Below are positions 1-8,789 of a DNA stretch of 41,818 bases, piece by piece. Location of the stretch: assembly GCA_947624315.1 (NCBI GenBank), contig CANQJU010000001.1:1-41818 (forward strand), written 5' to 3'. The translations under genes and the position numbers were made by a program. Within the stretch, counting starts at the first letter, position 1, and every line of letters begins with the position of its first letter. The notes beneath the pieces were generated by a model. That model worked only from the letters and a program-made list of their open reading frames with translations. It ran no database searches and was not told where the DNA came from. This DNA is from an uncultured Bacilli bacterium. Lineage in GTDB: Bacteria > Bacillota_I > Bacilli_A > ML615J-28 > CAG-698.

Positions 1-808
1 CCGGATTCATAATACAACGTGGATCATAATATCTAATTAAAAAGCCTTCACCTAATGCTCCAATGGCTCCATTTGATCCCTTTGGTAAAAAATCACCAAC
101 AGGAGAAACATCAACTGTAATAAATAAATCAGGCTTAATCATTTGACTAGATGTTTGTCCACCACGTAAACCAACTTCTTCTTGAACTGTTCCTCCACAA
201 TACAATGTATTAGGATGATGCATATTTTTAGCTTCTTTTAAAACTTCTAGGGCTACTCCACATCCTAAGCGATCATCCCAAGCTTTTGAAACTATTTTTT
301 TACCATCTGCCATAATATAATAATTATTGACAGGTGTGATTTGTTGACCAATTTTAACCCCAAGTTTTTCAACCTCTTCCTTACTACTTGCTCCAATATC
401 AAGTAGTAAATCATCAAAACTTACGGAACTATCTTTACTAATGTGAGGAGGTGTAGCTCCTATAACACCTTTAACTAATTCTCCACTAGCAACAGTTATT
501 TGCATATTTTGACTTAAAAATACTTCTGGTTTAACTCCACCAATAGGAATCATACGAATAAAACCATTGTCAGTAATACCCGTAACCATTGCTCCAACTT
601 CATCCATGTGCCCACAAACCATAACAACGGGTTCATCACTTTTTCCTCTTAAGACACCAAAAACACTTCCCAAGCGATCGCAAACAACTTCATCAGTATG
701 TTTTTTTATCTCTTCAGTCATAAATTGGCGAACAGCTTTTTCATGACCAGATACACCATTTAAGTTAACAAGCTTCTCATATAGAGCCATTCTTTCTCTA
801 GTATTCAT
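1..808 (-). CDS. M42 family aminopeptidase (glutamyl aminopeptidase/YsdC type), 3' end outside window
   Basis: Partial gene: the frame runs from ATG at 808 to the window edge without a stop. It encodes a cytoplasmic dimetal aminopeptidase of family M42 that trims amino acids from peptides. Visible motifs in order are VCGHMDEVGA (first metal His/Asp), AWDDRLGCG (bridging Asp), VQEEVGLRGG (catalytic Glu-Glu) and ITVDVSPVGDF near the edge. The N-terminus, MNTRERMALYEKLVNLNGVSGHE, is typical of the family. The ATG overlaps the trmB stop as ATGA, so translation is probably coupled, and the gene is third in the pepV-trmB operon. The window lacks the last part with the final metal His. M42 enzymes differ in residue preference, so the substrate is open. 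Confidence 0.9.
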   Translation of the reverse strand, partial: MNTRERMALYEKLVNLNGVSGHEKAVRQFMTEEIKKHTDEVVCDRLGSVFGVLRGKSDEPVVMVCGHMDEVGAMVTGITDNGFIRMIPIGGVKPEVFLSQNMQITVASGELVKGVIGATPPHISKDSSVSFDDLLLDIGASSKEEVEKLGVKIGQQITPVNNYYIMADGKKIVSKAWDDRLGCGVALEVLKEAKNMHHPNTLYCGGTVQEEVGLRGGQTSSQMIKPDLFITVDVSPVGDFLPKGSNGAIGALGEGFLIRYYDPRCIMNP

Positions 809-1437
809 CCTTTTTTCCTCACTTTCATATAGTAAATTATTTGACCTTGCTTAACGAATTTTTCCTCATATTCAGTCATTATAATATCATCTTTATCACT
901 ATGTAAATCCAAACTTATTTCTTCAAATTGCCATTTTGCTTCATTAAACTTCATTATACTATACTCAAACAAATGGCGATTATCGGTTTTCATTTCGATA
1001 ACTCCATCATCTCTTAAAATATTTTCATAAATTTTTAAGAAGTTTTCCGAAGTTAATCTTCTTTTAGCATGACGTGTTTTGGGCCATGGATCGCTAAAAT
1101 TCAAGAAAATTTTATCAATTTCTTTTTGCGAAAATACTTCTTCTAAAACTAAAGCATCACAATTTATCATTAAAAGATTATCTAAATTATCAACTTTAGA
1201 AGCAGCTTTATAGATAACACTATCGCTTAATTCGCATCCAATATAATTTATATTAGGGTTTTTTATCGCATTAGCAATAATAAAATTACCTTTACCCATA
1301 CCTATTTCTAAATAAATCGGATGATTATTTTTAAACTCTTCATGCCATTTTCCTTTTTTATCTTTAAAATCAAAAACAATTAATCCCTCATATTTTTTGA
1401 TTTTTTCATCAATATTTTTAATTCTTCTCAGTCTCAT
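805..1437 (-). CDS. trmB: tRNA (guanine-N7-)-methyltransferase TrmB
   Basis: SAM-dependent enzyme forming m7G46 in tRNA variable loops. The 210-residue length is usual. The SAM-binding loop is YLEIGMGKGNF (about residues 42-52), followed by GCEL and the family signature NFSDPWPKTRHAKRRL. The C-terminal MKTDNRHLF and TEYEEKF motifs contact tRNA in known TrmB structures. It lies between pepV (1 nt gap) and the M42 peptidase (ATGA overlap), so the three genes form one transcription unit from the promoter at 2825-2853. Identification rests on several family-specific motifs. Confidence 0.97.
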   Translation of the reverse strand: MRLRRIKNIDEKIKKYEGLIVFDFKDKKGKWHEEFKNNHPIYLEIGMGKGNFIIANAIKNPNINYIGCELSDSVIYKAASKVDNLDNLLMINCDALVLEEVFSQKEIDKIFLNFSDPWPKTRHAKRRLTSENFLKIYENILRDDGVIEMKTDNRHLFEYSIMKFNEAKWQFEEISLDLHSDKDDIIMTEYEEKFVKQGQIIYYMKVRKKG

Positions 1438-1438
1438 T

Positions 1439-2779
1439 TTATTTTACCAAATTATACAAAGCTTCACTAATTATAGCACAAGCTACTAACATTTTATCAA
1501 GACTAATGCACTCATTTTCTTGATGAGCTAACTCCTCTTCATCAGGGAAAAGAGTTCCAAAGGCTACACCTTTTTTCAAAGCACGAGCATATGTTCCTCC
1601 TCCAATTGTCTTTAATGGAGTTTTAGAATCATTAGTATATTTAATATATGCTTGATGTAAAAGGGCAATATCACTATCTTCTTTATTAATATAATGAGGT
1701 TTTTTATCTTCCTTTAAATCAAGTTTCAAATTATATTCACTTAATAACTTATTCCAAGTTTTAAAGAAATTATCTTTATCAAAGTTAATTGGATAACGGA
1801 AATTTAAACCTAGCTTTGAAGATTTATTATCAATATTAATAATTGCCACATTGCAAGTTAAATCTCCCATTTCTTTATCAGTAAAATTCAATTTCATATC
1901 TTCAAGTCTTGATGATTTTAAATATTTATTAACAAATTGAATCAATTCATTATTGGAAATTTGGCTTAAAAAATCACAAGCTTTAATAATTGCATTACTA
2001 CCATTGCGTGGTTCCATAGCATGAGCGCTTTTACCTAAGAACTCATAAACCCCTTTTTCTCTTTTACATGAATTATTATAAGAAACATATTTATTAAACT
2101 CATCGGTTAAATCATCACTATATTCCATTTTAACATTATCGCAAACAACATTGTATCTACTTCCACCTTTTAAAGAAATCAACTTTTTATCTTTATTATC
2201 ACCTAAAATATCAAAAGTCATAATTCCTTTTTCTCCATATATAATAGGAAAATCAGCATCAGGAGAAAAACCAAAATCAGGCATTTCACAAGTTTCAAAA
2301 TAGCGATTTATTCCTCGCCATGATGTTTCTTCATCAGTTCCTAAAATTAAACGAATTCTTTTATTCGGTTTTATTCCTAAATCTTTTAAAAGTCTTAATG
2401 CATAAAGGGAAGCAATTGCAGGGCCTTTATCATCACTAGTTCCACGCCCATACATTTTACCATCTTCAATATGTCCAGAAAAAGGAGGATAAGTCCAAGT
2501 CCCATCAGCGGGAACAACATCAACATGGCATAAAACTCCAATAATCTCTTCACCTTCACCATATTCAATATGGCCAGCTACATGATCAACATCTTTTACT
2601 GAAAAACCATATTTGCGACCTAAATCTAAAATATAATCTAAACTATCTCTAATACCTTGTCCAAAAGGAGCTTCTTTATCATCGGGATGTTCTTCTAATA
2701 CACTTGGTATTTGAATAAACTTCTGCAAATCACAAATAAACTCTTTTTCATATTTTTTTATATCTTTTAAAAAGTCCAT
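1439..2779 (-). CDS. pepV: Dipeptidase PepV-like (M20 family)
   Basis: Cytoplasmic zinc dipeptidase of family M20 (PepV type, 446 residues), which splits a broad range of dipeptides taken up or released from peptides. Motifs in order: GVLCHVDVVPADGTW (metal His/Asp), GRGTSDDKGP (bridging Asp), LGTDEETSWRG (catalytic Glu-Glu), FSPDADFP (metal Asp), and a C-terminal HQENE with the last His ligand. The lid domain lies in the middle, around residues 190-330. AAGGAG precedes the ATG. It is the first gene of the operon with trmB and the M42 aminopeptidase, consistent with peptide-derived amino acid use. The promoter is TTGTAA-17-TATAAT upstream. Confidence 0.93.
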   Translation of the reverse strand: MDFLKDIKKYEKEFICDLQKFIQIPSVLEEHPDDKEAPFGQGIRDSLDYILDLGRKYGFSVKDVDHVAGHIEYGEGEEIIGVLCHVDVVPADGTWTYPPFSGHIEDGKMYGRGTSDDKGPAIASLYALRLLKDLGIKPNKRIRLILGTDEETSWRGINRYFETCEMPDFGFSPDADFPIIYGEKGIMTFDILGDNKDKKLISLKGGSRYNVVCDNVKMEYSDDLTDEFNKYVSYNNSCKREKGVYEFLGKSAHAMEPRNGSNAIIKACDFLSQISNNELIQFVNKYLKSSRLEDMKLNFTDKEMGDLTCNVAIINIDNKSSKLGLNFRYPINFDKDNFFKTWNKLLSEYNLKLDLKEDKKPHYINKEDSDIALLHQAYIKYTNDSKTPLKTIGGGTYARALKKGVAFGTLFPDEEELAHQENECISLDKMLVACAIISEALYNLVK

Positions 2780-2824
2780 ATTTATTCTCCTTATTTAGTA
2801 CTTTTAACAATAAAATATTAATTT

Positions 2825-2853
2825 ATTATATCACTTTTTATACTACATTACAA
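2825..2853 (-). promoter_or_regulatory. Sigma-A promoter of pepV-trmB-M42 operon
   Basis: On the minus strand, TTGTAA (2848-2853), a 17-nt spacer and TATAAT (2825-2830) preceded by TGA, so it is also an extended -10. It sits about 45 nt upstream of the pepV ATG and just downstream of the serpin stop. Confidence 0.75.
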
Positions 2854-2865
2854 TTATTATGTCTT

Positions 2866-3933
2866 TTAATTATTGGGATTATTAACAACTCCAATAAATA
2901 GGGGAATTTCATTTTTATCCTTAATAATATAAATAAAAGGATGATTCAAAATAAACTCTTTTTCAACAATCGGTAAGCACATTCTCATAATGCTAGTGGA
3001 AGTAACGCTAGCAGCGGTAATTCCTTTTTCATTAAATTCTATCCCCACATTTTGTTTAAACTCATTAACATATAAATTCTTTCCCAATTTATTTAAACTA
3101 TCATCACAAGAAAAAATCTTATTAACCTGGCATTCCTTTAAGGCATCTTTTAAATCATATTCCTTATTATATTTAAATTGCGGAACACTCAAAGATATTT
3201 AACCTTGTTTTAAGTCTTTAGTTATTTCATCAATTGAAACATTAATTTCTTTTTTAGGCATTATATAAGTAATAGTATTATCATTTTCTAAATTATCGCA
3301 TACAACTAGATAATCCTCTGTTTCTTTATATAATGAAAAAATATTATGTTCCATAAAGTCACATGTAACTTGACCATTAATTAAATAGAATTTATCTTTT
3401 AATGTATGGGTAAATGGCTTTGCCCAATTTTCTTTATAATATAAAGTACTCAATATTAAAATACAAGTTTTTCTATCAATCTTAAAATTATCTTTAGATA
3501 GTTTTAATAATCCCTTAGTATAATTATTTATCCATAATATTATTTTTTCTTTATCAAGATACAATGATTTTACTTTAAATAGCTCTAACATATACTCTTT
3601 AGTCCTTCTTATAAAATCATCATAAATACAAATATCACTATTCACAAATAATCCATTATGTAACTCTACTTCTCCCGATTCATTTTTATAATTGCATAGC
3701 CTTAAAGCACTAATTAAACTTTCTCTTATTTTACTATAGTCAATATCTAAAAAGGAAACTAACTCTTTATATACATCACTACTTGCCCCTTCAAGCAATA
3801 AACCTAAAGTCATATAAAAACTAATTGGAGAAAACAAATGATTGTCTTTCTTATCAAAGAGATGTTTTATCATTTTAGATGTTATTAAATTAATGCTTTG
3901 AAGAAAGTCATTGTTAACAATATATTTATCCAT
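2866..3933 (-). pseudogene. Serpin (serine protease inhibitor family I4) interrupted by one in-frame TAA
   Basis: Reading from ATG 3933 gives 244 residues, then TAA (3201-3199), then 110 further residues in the same frame to TAA at 2866. The total of about 355 codons matches a complete serpin. The first part has HLFSPISFYMTLGLLLEGAS, and FKIDRKTCILILSTLYYKENWAKPF (read in pieces) matches helix B and the NxxYFKxxW region. The part after the stop has SVPQFKY and the hinge NEKGITAASVT. Its reactive loop is STSIMRMCLP by alignment to alpha-1-antitrypsin (P1 Met or neighbouring Arg), followed by the C-terminal signature NHPFIYII...PLFIGVVNNP. No signal peptide is visible. A TTG at 3192 could restart translation. 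The rest of the gene shows no decay, so recent nonsense mutation, readthrough and sequence error all remain possible. It is second in a unit with the gene at 3937-4359. Confidence 0.85.
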
Positions 3934-3936
3934 AAT

Positions 3937-4359
3937 CTATCCTCTAACTATTCCATTTTTAACAATAATTTTATTAATTTTTTTAACATATTTACGATAA
4001 TTATTTCCCAAAGCAAAAGTGAAATTGTCATTCATATATGCTCTTTTAAATTTACGATTAATTAAATAGAAAACAGCAACAATTGAAGTATTATCAAAAT
4101 AAACCAATTCTCTTTCTAAAAAAACATCATTACATTCACCAACAATTATAATTGTTTTCCATTTAGTGAAAGAGTTATTGCTAGTTTCTTCACTAATACG
4201 ATTTAATATAAGCGGTATATTATTTTTACTAATCACTTCATCAATAAATAACAAATACTTTTTCTTATCTAGTTCATAATAACTAGTATTATCTATTCTT
4301 TTTACTAAAGGATATTTATTAATTAATAGTTCTTTTATATCTTCCATATAGTTCTCCAA
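3937..4359 (-). CDS. Hypothetical protein co-transcribed with serpin
   Basis: Not recognised. It has 140 residues, no signal peptide and no clear membrane segment. A hydrophobic strand KWKTIIIVGE lies near residue 66-75, and the C-terminal third is basic (NRKFKRAYM, YRKYVKKINKIIVK), suggesting a small cytoplasmic alpha/beta protein. GGAGAA stands 6 nt before ATG 4359, and a TTGCAC-18-TATAAT promoter lies just upstream. The stop is 3 nt from the serpin ATG, and the serpin's SD overlaps the end of this gene, so the two are probably translationally coupled. A role connected with the serpin or its target is inference from context only. Confidence 0.6.
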   Translation of the reverse strand: MENYMEDIKELLINKYPLVKRIDNTSYYELDKKKYLLFIDEVISKNNIPLILNRISEETSNNSFTKWKTIIIVGECNDVFLERELVYFDNTSIVAVFYLINRKFKRAYMNDNFTFALGNNYRKYVKKINKIIVKNGIVRG

Positions 4360-4381
4360 TATTTCTGTTTATTATATTCCT

Positions 4382-4411
4382 ATTATAACATTTTTATAAA
4401 AGCTAGTGCAA
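4382..4411 (-). promoter_or_regulatory. Sigma-A promoter of hypothetical-serpin unit
   Basis: Minus strand: TTGCAC (4406-4411), 18-nt spacer, TATAAT (4382-4387) with upstream TGT (extended -10). About 22 nt separate the -10 from the ATG at 4359. Confidence 0.65.
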
Positions 4412-4422
4412 TTCTTTTTAAA

Positions 4423-4446
4423 AAACTCTCTAAAAATAGAGAGTTT
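4423..4446 (-). terminator. Rho-independent terminator after alpha/beta hydrolase
   Basis: Eight-base-pair stem AAACTCTC/GAGAGTTT with an 8-nt loop. On the minus strand it is followed by a T run. It lies just beyond the hydrolase stop at 4451 and closes the ileS transcript. Confidence 0.8.
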
Positions 4447-4450
4447 AAAA

Positions 4451-5377
4451 TCATTTATTATTTAATAATTTATCATTAAATTCGAAAAATTCTTGACGAT
4501 AGCGTTCGTTATCAACAAAATAACTCCATCCATGATCAGCATTAGGAAAAGTAATCAATTTTATGTCACTAGGGTTTGCTTCATATATTGCTTTACTCAT
4601 ATAACAAGGAACAAATCCATCCGCTTCGCCATGTATTAATAATATAGGTACATGAGCGTTTTTAACAGTTTCTACTGCTCCCTTATCATTTAAATCAAAA
4701 TGACCAAAAAGTGCTACTCCTATTTTAAGGAAAAAGTATAGACATTTTGGAATATGATTAGCTTTAAAGACAGCATAAATAATTTCTTTAGGTGAAGAAT
4801 ATGGGCAATCAGCACTGATACCTATAACGTTTTGGGGTAAATTTAATCCCAAAGCCATTAGAACAATAGCAGCTCCCATAGAAATTCCTCTTAAAATTAT
4901 TTTGGTATCTTCTCCAAAGCGATCAATAACGTAGTTAACCCAAGAAAGGCAATCATACTTTTCTTTAACTCCTAAAGTAATGGTATGGCCTTCACTTCTT
5001 CCACTAGCTCTTTCATCAATCAATAATAAGTTCTGTTCACTTTCTAGTACCAGTAAACTTCCCCCACAAAAATCACGGGTTGCAAAGCCCCGATAGCCAT
5101 GAAAGCAAATATTTACTGGAGCATTATCTTTAACATGATAATATCTACCAAAAAGTTTCAAACCATCATATGATTTAATGTATACTTCTTCATATGGAAT
5201 TGCTTCTACTTTTTTTATTAAGTTTGTTACTTCATCTGAAGTAGTAATATATTTTGTTGACATTTTATGACTTGGTTTAAATTGACCATAAAAAGCCAAA
5301 TAATAAAACAGAAAAGAAATAAGCAAAATAAGTAAAAGTAATCCAATAACTATAGAACAAATTATTATATATACCAT
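4451..5377 (-). CDS. Membrane-anchored alpha/beta hydrolase
   Basis: 308 residues with an N-terminal hydrophobic segment (about residues 3-28), then an extracytoplasmic or membrane-proximal alpha/beta-hydrolase domain. Visible are the oxyanion-region strand NICFHGYRG, LLIDERASGRSEG, the nucleophile elbow GISMGA (Ser), the acid region LLIHGEADGFVP (Asp) and the catalytic His in NADHGW. This layout matches the YqkD/BEM46-like serine hydrolases of Bacillota, whose substrates are mostly unknown. It starts 1 nt after the ileS stop (TAATATG), so it is co-transcribed under the ileS T-box and ends at a terminator. Esterase or peptidase activity is plausible; the substrate cannot be read from the sequence. 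Confidence 0.85.
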   Translation of the reverse strand: MVYIIICSIVIGLLLLILLISFLFYYLAFYGQFKPSHKMSTKYITTSDEVTNLIKKVEAIPYEEVYIKSYDGLKLFGRYYHVKDNAPVNICFHGYRGFATRDFCGGSLLVLESEQNLLLIDERASGRSEGHTITLGVKEKYDCLSWVNYVIDRFGEDTKIILRGISMGAAIVLMALGLNLPQNVIGISADCPYSSPKEIIYAVFKANHIPKCLYFFLKIGVALFGHFDLNDKGAVETVKNAHVPILLIHGEADGFVPCYMSKAIYEANPSDIKLITFPNADHGWSYFVDNERYRQEFFEFNDKLLNNK

Positions 5378-5378
5378 A

Positions 5379-8300
5379 TTATTTCTTCTTAACGCTTAAG
5401 GTTACCTTTTCACCATTCAAATCCCATTCTTTAGTAAAACCATCTAATGGTTGATATAAAACTTCATCAGCTAATAAATCAGATTGAATTTCTTGAATAT
5501 TTTTTTGAACAATTTCTTGAATTTTATTATTGTTAACAACAGATAACAAAATATGATCAACTACTTCAAAACCTGCATCTTTACGCATTGTTTGAACTTT
5601 ACTGATTAATTCTCTAACCATACCTTCTTCAAGCAACTCTTCATTAAGATTGATATCTAAAACAATTGTAATGTCTTTATCAGATGCAGTTTCAAATCCT
5701 TCTTTTTGTTTAACTTCGATTAATAAATCTTCGCTTGTTAAAAGGACTTCTTCGCCTCCAACAACCAATTTATAGCAATCATTTTTATTTAATTCGTTAA
5801 CAATTTCATTGCCATCAGTTTTTAATAAAGCTCCTTGAACTTGTCCAATTAATTTACCAAGTTTAGGTCCTAATACTTTAAAGTTAGGTTTAACGATATA
5901 TGATGTGAATTCAGAAACATCATTTGTAAAGACAACTTCTTTAACGTTTAATTCATTTTCAATTATTTCTTTAAAGTATGTTGGTAAGTTCTTAGCTTTA
6001 ACATAAATCTTACTCAAAGGTTGACGATTTTTAATATTACTACTATTACGAGCATTACGTCCTAATGTAACAACATCTAGAGCTTCATCCATATGAGCTT
6101 CTAATTTTTTGTCGATTAACTTTTCATCATATTCAGGGAATGAACATAAATGAATACTTTCTGGAGCATCTTTATCAATGCTACGAACAAGATTTTGATA
6201 TATTTCTTCACTAATAAATGGAAGCATTGGGGCAATAGTTTTAGCAAGAGTAACTAATGTTGTGTATAAAGTCATATAAGCATTAATCTTATCTTGAGGC
6301 ATACCACCAACCCAATATCTTTCACGAGAGCAACGAACATACCAATTGCTCAACTCATCAATAAAATCTTGAATTACTCGAGAAGTTTCTGTTATCTTAT
6401 AATCATTAAGATTTTCATCAACAGTCTTAACCAATGTGTTAAGTTTAGAGATTAACCACTTATCCATTATTGATAATTTGTCATATTCTAATTTATATTT
6501 TGTGGCATCAAAATTATCAATATTTGCATATAAAACAAAGAAAGCATAAGTATTCCATAGAGTTCCCATTACTTTTCTTTGTCCTTCTGTAACAGCTAAA
6601 CTATGGAAACGATTAGGTAACCATGGAGCACTATTAGAATAAAAATACCATCTAATAGCATCAGCACCATATGTTTCTAAAGCTTCAAATGGGTCTACCG
6701 CATTTCCTTTTGATTTACTCATCTTTTGTCCATTTTCGTCTTGTACATGTCCTAAGACAATAACGTTCTTATATGGAGCTTTATTAAAGATTAATGTTGA
6801 AACGGCAAGTAAAGCGTAGAACCATCCACGAGTTTGGTCAACAGCTTCACTAATGAAATCAGCTGGGAATGTAGCTTCAAATTTATCCTTATTTTCAAAT
6901 GGATAATGCCATTGAGCAAAAGGCATTGAACCAGAATCATACCAACAGTCAATAACTTCTTTAACTCTCTTCATTTCTTTTCCACATTTTGGACAAGTAA
7001 TTGTTACTTGATCAATATATGGGCGATGAAGTTCAATATTATCAGGACAATTTTTACTCATTGATTTCAATTCTTCAATTGAACCTATAGAGTGACGATG
7101 TCCGCATTCACACTCCCAAATATTAAGAGGAGTTCCCCAATAACGGTCACGACTAATACCCCAGTCTTGAACGTTATTTAACCAATCGCCAAAGCGACCT
7201 TTTCCGATACTTTCAGGAATCCAATTAATAGTATTATTATTTCTAATCAAATCATCTTTAACTGCTGTCATATTAATAAACCAAGCTTCACGAGCATAGT
7301 AAATTAATGGTGTATCGCATCGCCAGCAGAATGGATATGAATGTTCAAATGGAAGTATTTTAAATAAAAGATTCTTTTCTTTTAAAGCCACAAATACTTC
7401 TTTATCGCAATCTTTACAGAACATTCCTTTCCATGGAGTTTCTTCAGTCATTTCTCCTTTGCTATTAACAAGTTGTAAAAATGGCAAATCATATTTACGA
7501 CCAACAATAGCATCATCAGCACCAAAGGCTGGAGCAATGTGAACTATACCAGTTCCATCAGTTAATGTAACATAATCAGCACATGTTACATAGTATCCTT
7601 TTTTATCAAGCTTTTTGAAAGCAAATAAAGGTTCATATTCTTTATATTCTAATTCTTTTCCGGTAAAGCTTTCTAAAACTTCATATTCTTGATCTTTTAA
7701 TATGCTTTCTAATAAAGCTTCCGCTAAAATATAATTTTCATTTTCACATTTAACTCTTACATATTTCTCTACAGGATTAACACAAAGAGCAACATTTGAT
7801 GGTAAAGTCCAAGGAGTTGTTGTCCATGCTAAAAAATAAGTATTATCAAAATCCTTAGCCTTAAACTTAGCAATGACAGACTTTTCTTTAACATCTTTAT
7901 ATCCTTGAGCAACTTCATGACTAGATAATGGTGTACCACATCTAGGACAATAGGGAACAATCTTAAAGCCCTTATACAACAAACCTTTTTCATAGATTTG
8001 TTTTAAGCTCCACCAAACAGATTCAATATAAGTATTTTCATAAGTAACATATGGATTTTTCATATCTGCCCAAAAGCCAACAGTTTCACTAAAGTCTTCC
8101 CACATGCCCTTATATTTCCATACACTTTCTTTACATTCTTTGATAAATGGTTCTAGGCCATACTCCTCTATTTGTTCTTTACCATCAAGTCCAAGTTTCT
8201 TTTCAACTTCAATCTCAACTGGTAATCCATGAGTATCCCATCCAGCCTTTCGCAATACATTATATCCTTTCATTGTTCGGTATCGCGGAATCATATCCTT

Positions 8301-8492
8301 AATAACTCGAGTCAAGACATGTCCAATATGAGGTTTGCCATTAGCTGTTGGTGGACCATCATAAAAAGTATAACTTCTTTTGTTTTTGCCTAACTCAACA
8401 CTTTTTTCAAAAATGCGATTATCCTTCCAAAACTTTTGGATCTCTTTTTCCCTTTCAACAAACTTTAAATCACTTTCAACTTTCTTGTACAT
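5379..8492 (-). CDS. ileS: Isoleucyl-tRNA synthetase
   Basis: Class I aminoacyl-tRNA synthetase charging tRNA-Ile, 1037 residues. The signature PHIGH is at residues 54-58 (within DGPPTANGKPHIGH) and KMSKSKGN is near residue 590. The editing (CP1) domain includes AWTTTPWTLPSN and the DGTGIVHIAPAFG stretch. CPRCG and CPKCG pairs within the insert look like zinc sites. The DGPPTANGKPHIGH form and overall length resemble the eukaryote-like (IleRS type 2) clade, which in other species tolerates mupirocin; that assignment is inference. AGGAGG precedes ATG 8492. A T-box leader lies directly upstream. Confidence 0.97.
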   Translation of the reverse strand: MYKKVESDLKFVEREKEIQKFWKDNRIFEKSVELGKNKRSYTFYDGPPTANGKPHIGHVLTRVIKDMIPRYRTMKGYNVLRKAGWDTHGLPVEIEVEKKLGLDGKEQIEEYGLEPFIKECKESVWKYKGMWEDFSETVGFWADMKNPYVTYENTYIESVWWSLKQIYEKGLLYKGFKIVPYCPRCGTPLSSHEVAQGYKDVKEKSVIAKFKAKDFDNTYFLAWTTTPWTLPSNVALCVNPVEKYVRVKCENENYILAEALLESILKDQEYEVLESFTGKELEYKEYEPLFAFKKLDKKGYYVTCADYVTLTDGTGIVHIAPAFGADDAIVGRKYDLPFLQLVNSKGEMTEETPWKGMFCKDCDKEVFVALKEKNLLFKILPFEHSYPFCWRCDTPLIYYAREAWFINMTAVKDDLIRNNNTINWIPESIGKGRFGDWLNNVQDWGISRDRYWGTPLNIWECECGHRHSIGSIEELKSMSKNCPDNIELHRPYIDQVTITCPKCGKEMKRVKEVIDCWYDSGSMPFAQWHYPFENKDKFEATFPADFISEAVDQTRGWFYALLAVSTLIFNKAPYKNVIVLGHVQDENGQKMSKSKGNAVDPFEALETYGADAIRWYFYSNSAPWLPNRFHSLAVTEGQRKVMGTLWNTYAFFVLYANIDNFDATKYKLEYDKLSIMDKWLISKLNTLVKTVDENLNDYKITETSRVIQDFIDELSNWYVRCSRERYWVGGMPQDKINAYMTLYTTLVTLAKTIAPMLPFISEEIYQNLVRSIDKDAPESIHLCSFPEYDEKLIDKKLEAHMDEALDVVTLGRNARNSSNIKNRQPLSKIYVKAKNLPTYFKEIIENELNVKEVVFTNDVSEFTSYIVKPNFKVLGPKLGKLIGQVQGALLKTDGNEIVNELNKNDCYKLVVGGEEVLLTSEDLLIEVKQKEGFETASDKDITIVLDINLNEELLEEGMVRELISKVQTMRKDAGFEVVDHILLSVVNNNKIQEIVQKNIQEIQSDLLADEVLYQPLDGFTKEWDLNGEKVTLSVKKK

Positions 8493-8520
8493 GTTTTTCC
8501 TCCTAGTTTATAAAATAAAA

Positions 8521-8747
8521 ATCTTTGCCCTGCTAAAAGGACAAAGATAACTTTGCTAACCACCTATTAAACATACATTTATATGTCCTTCTTATAACGG
8601 TGAAGCCTCCGTCATAACTTACTACTATTTCAGTTATGCTACTCCAAAGTGATTTTCTATTATTATTACTAAATATTAGGCTTTCACCATCCCTAATTCG
8701 CTTTGTTTTTTCACAATAATATACTCTCTTTATCAACGTATTTACCA
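8521..8747 (-). promoter_or_regulatory. T-box riboswitch leader of ileS
   Basis: The minus-strand leader between promoter and ileS has T-box architecture. A stem I part has an ATTAGG/CCTAAT helix (8675-8680 with 8692-8697) around GATGGTGAAAG and a GAAAATCACTTTGGAG segment. CTGAAATAGTAG carries a candidate specifier ATA (8626-8628). A stem GACGG/CCGTT follows, then the T-box AATAGGTGGTTAGCAAAG (8551-8568), in which TGGT can pair with an uncharged ACCA end. It ends in a 10-bp terminator stem ATCTTTGTCC/GGGCAAAGAT (8521-8530 with 8539-8548) followed by T6. The GCAAAG of the T-box can instead pair with CTTTG of the terminator arm to form an antiterminator. Low charged tRNA-Ile should switch ileS on. 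Confidence 0.9.
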
Positions 8748-8753
8748 ATAGTT

Positions 8754-8781
8754 ATTATACACTTTATTTTTTAAAAGTCAA
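8754..8781 (-). promoter_or_regulatory. Sigma-A promoter of ileS T-box leader
   Basis: Minus strand: TTGACT (8776-8781), 16-nt spacer, TATAAT (8754-8759). It begins only a few nucleotides after the queH stop codon, so ileS has its own start site despite tight packing. Confidence 0.8.
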
Positions 8782-8789
8782 GACAGCTT

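Noticed and set aside
3199..3201. Recoding of the serpin stop as an amino acid by an alternative code
   Set aside because: TAA ends many intact genes here, and TGA is also a normal stop (for example trmB and ecfA2), so neither is reassigned genome-wide.
8533..8748. Open frame of 71 codons upstream of ileS
   Set aside because: It coincides with the T-box leader; the RNA structure explains the sequence better and there is no SD.
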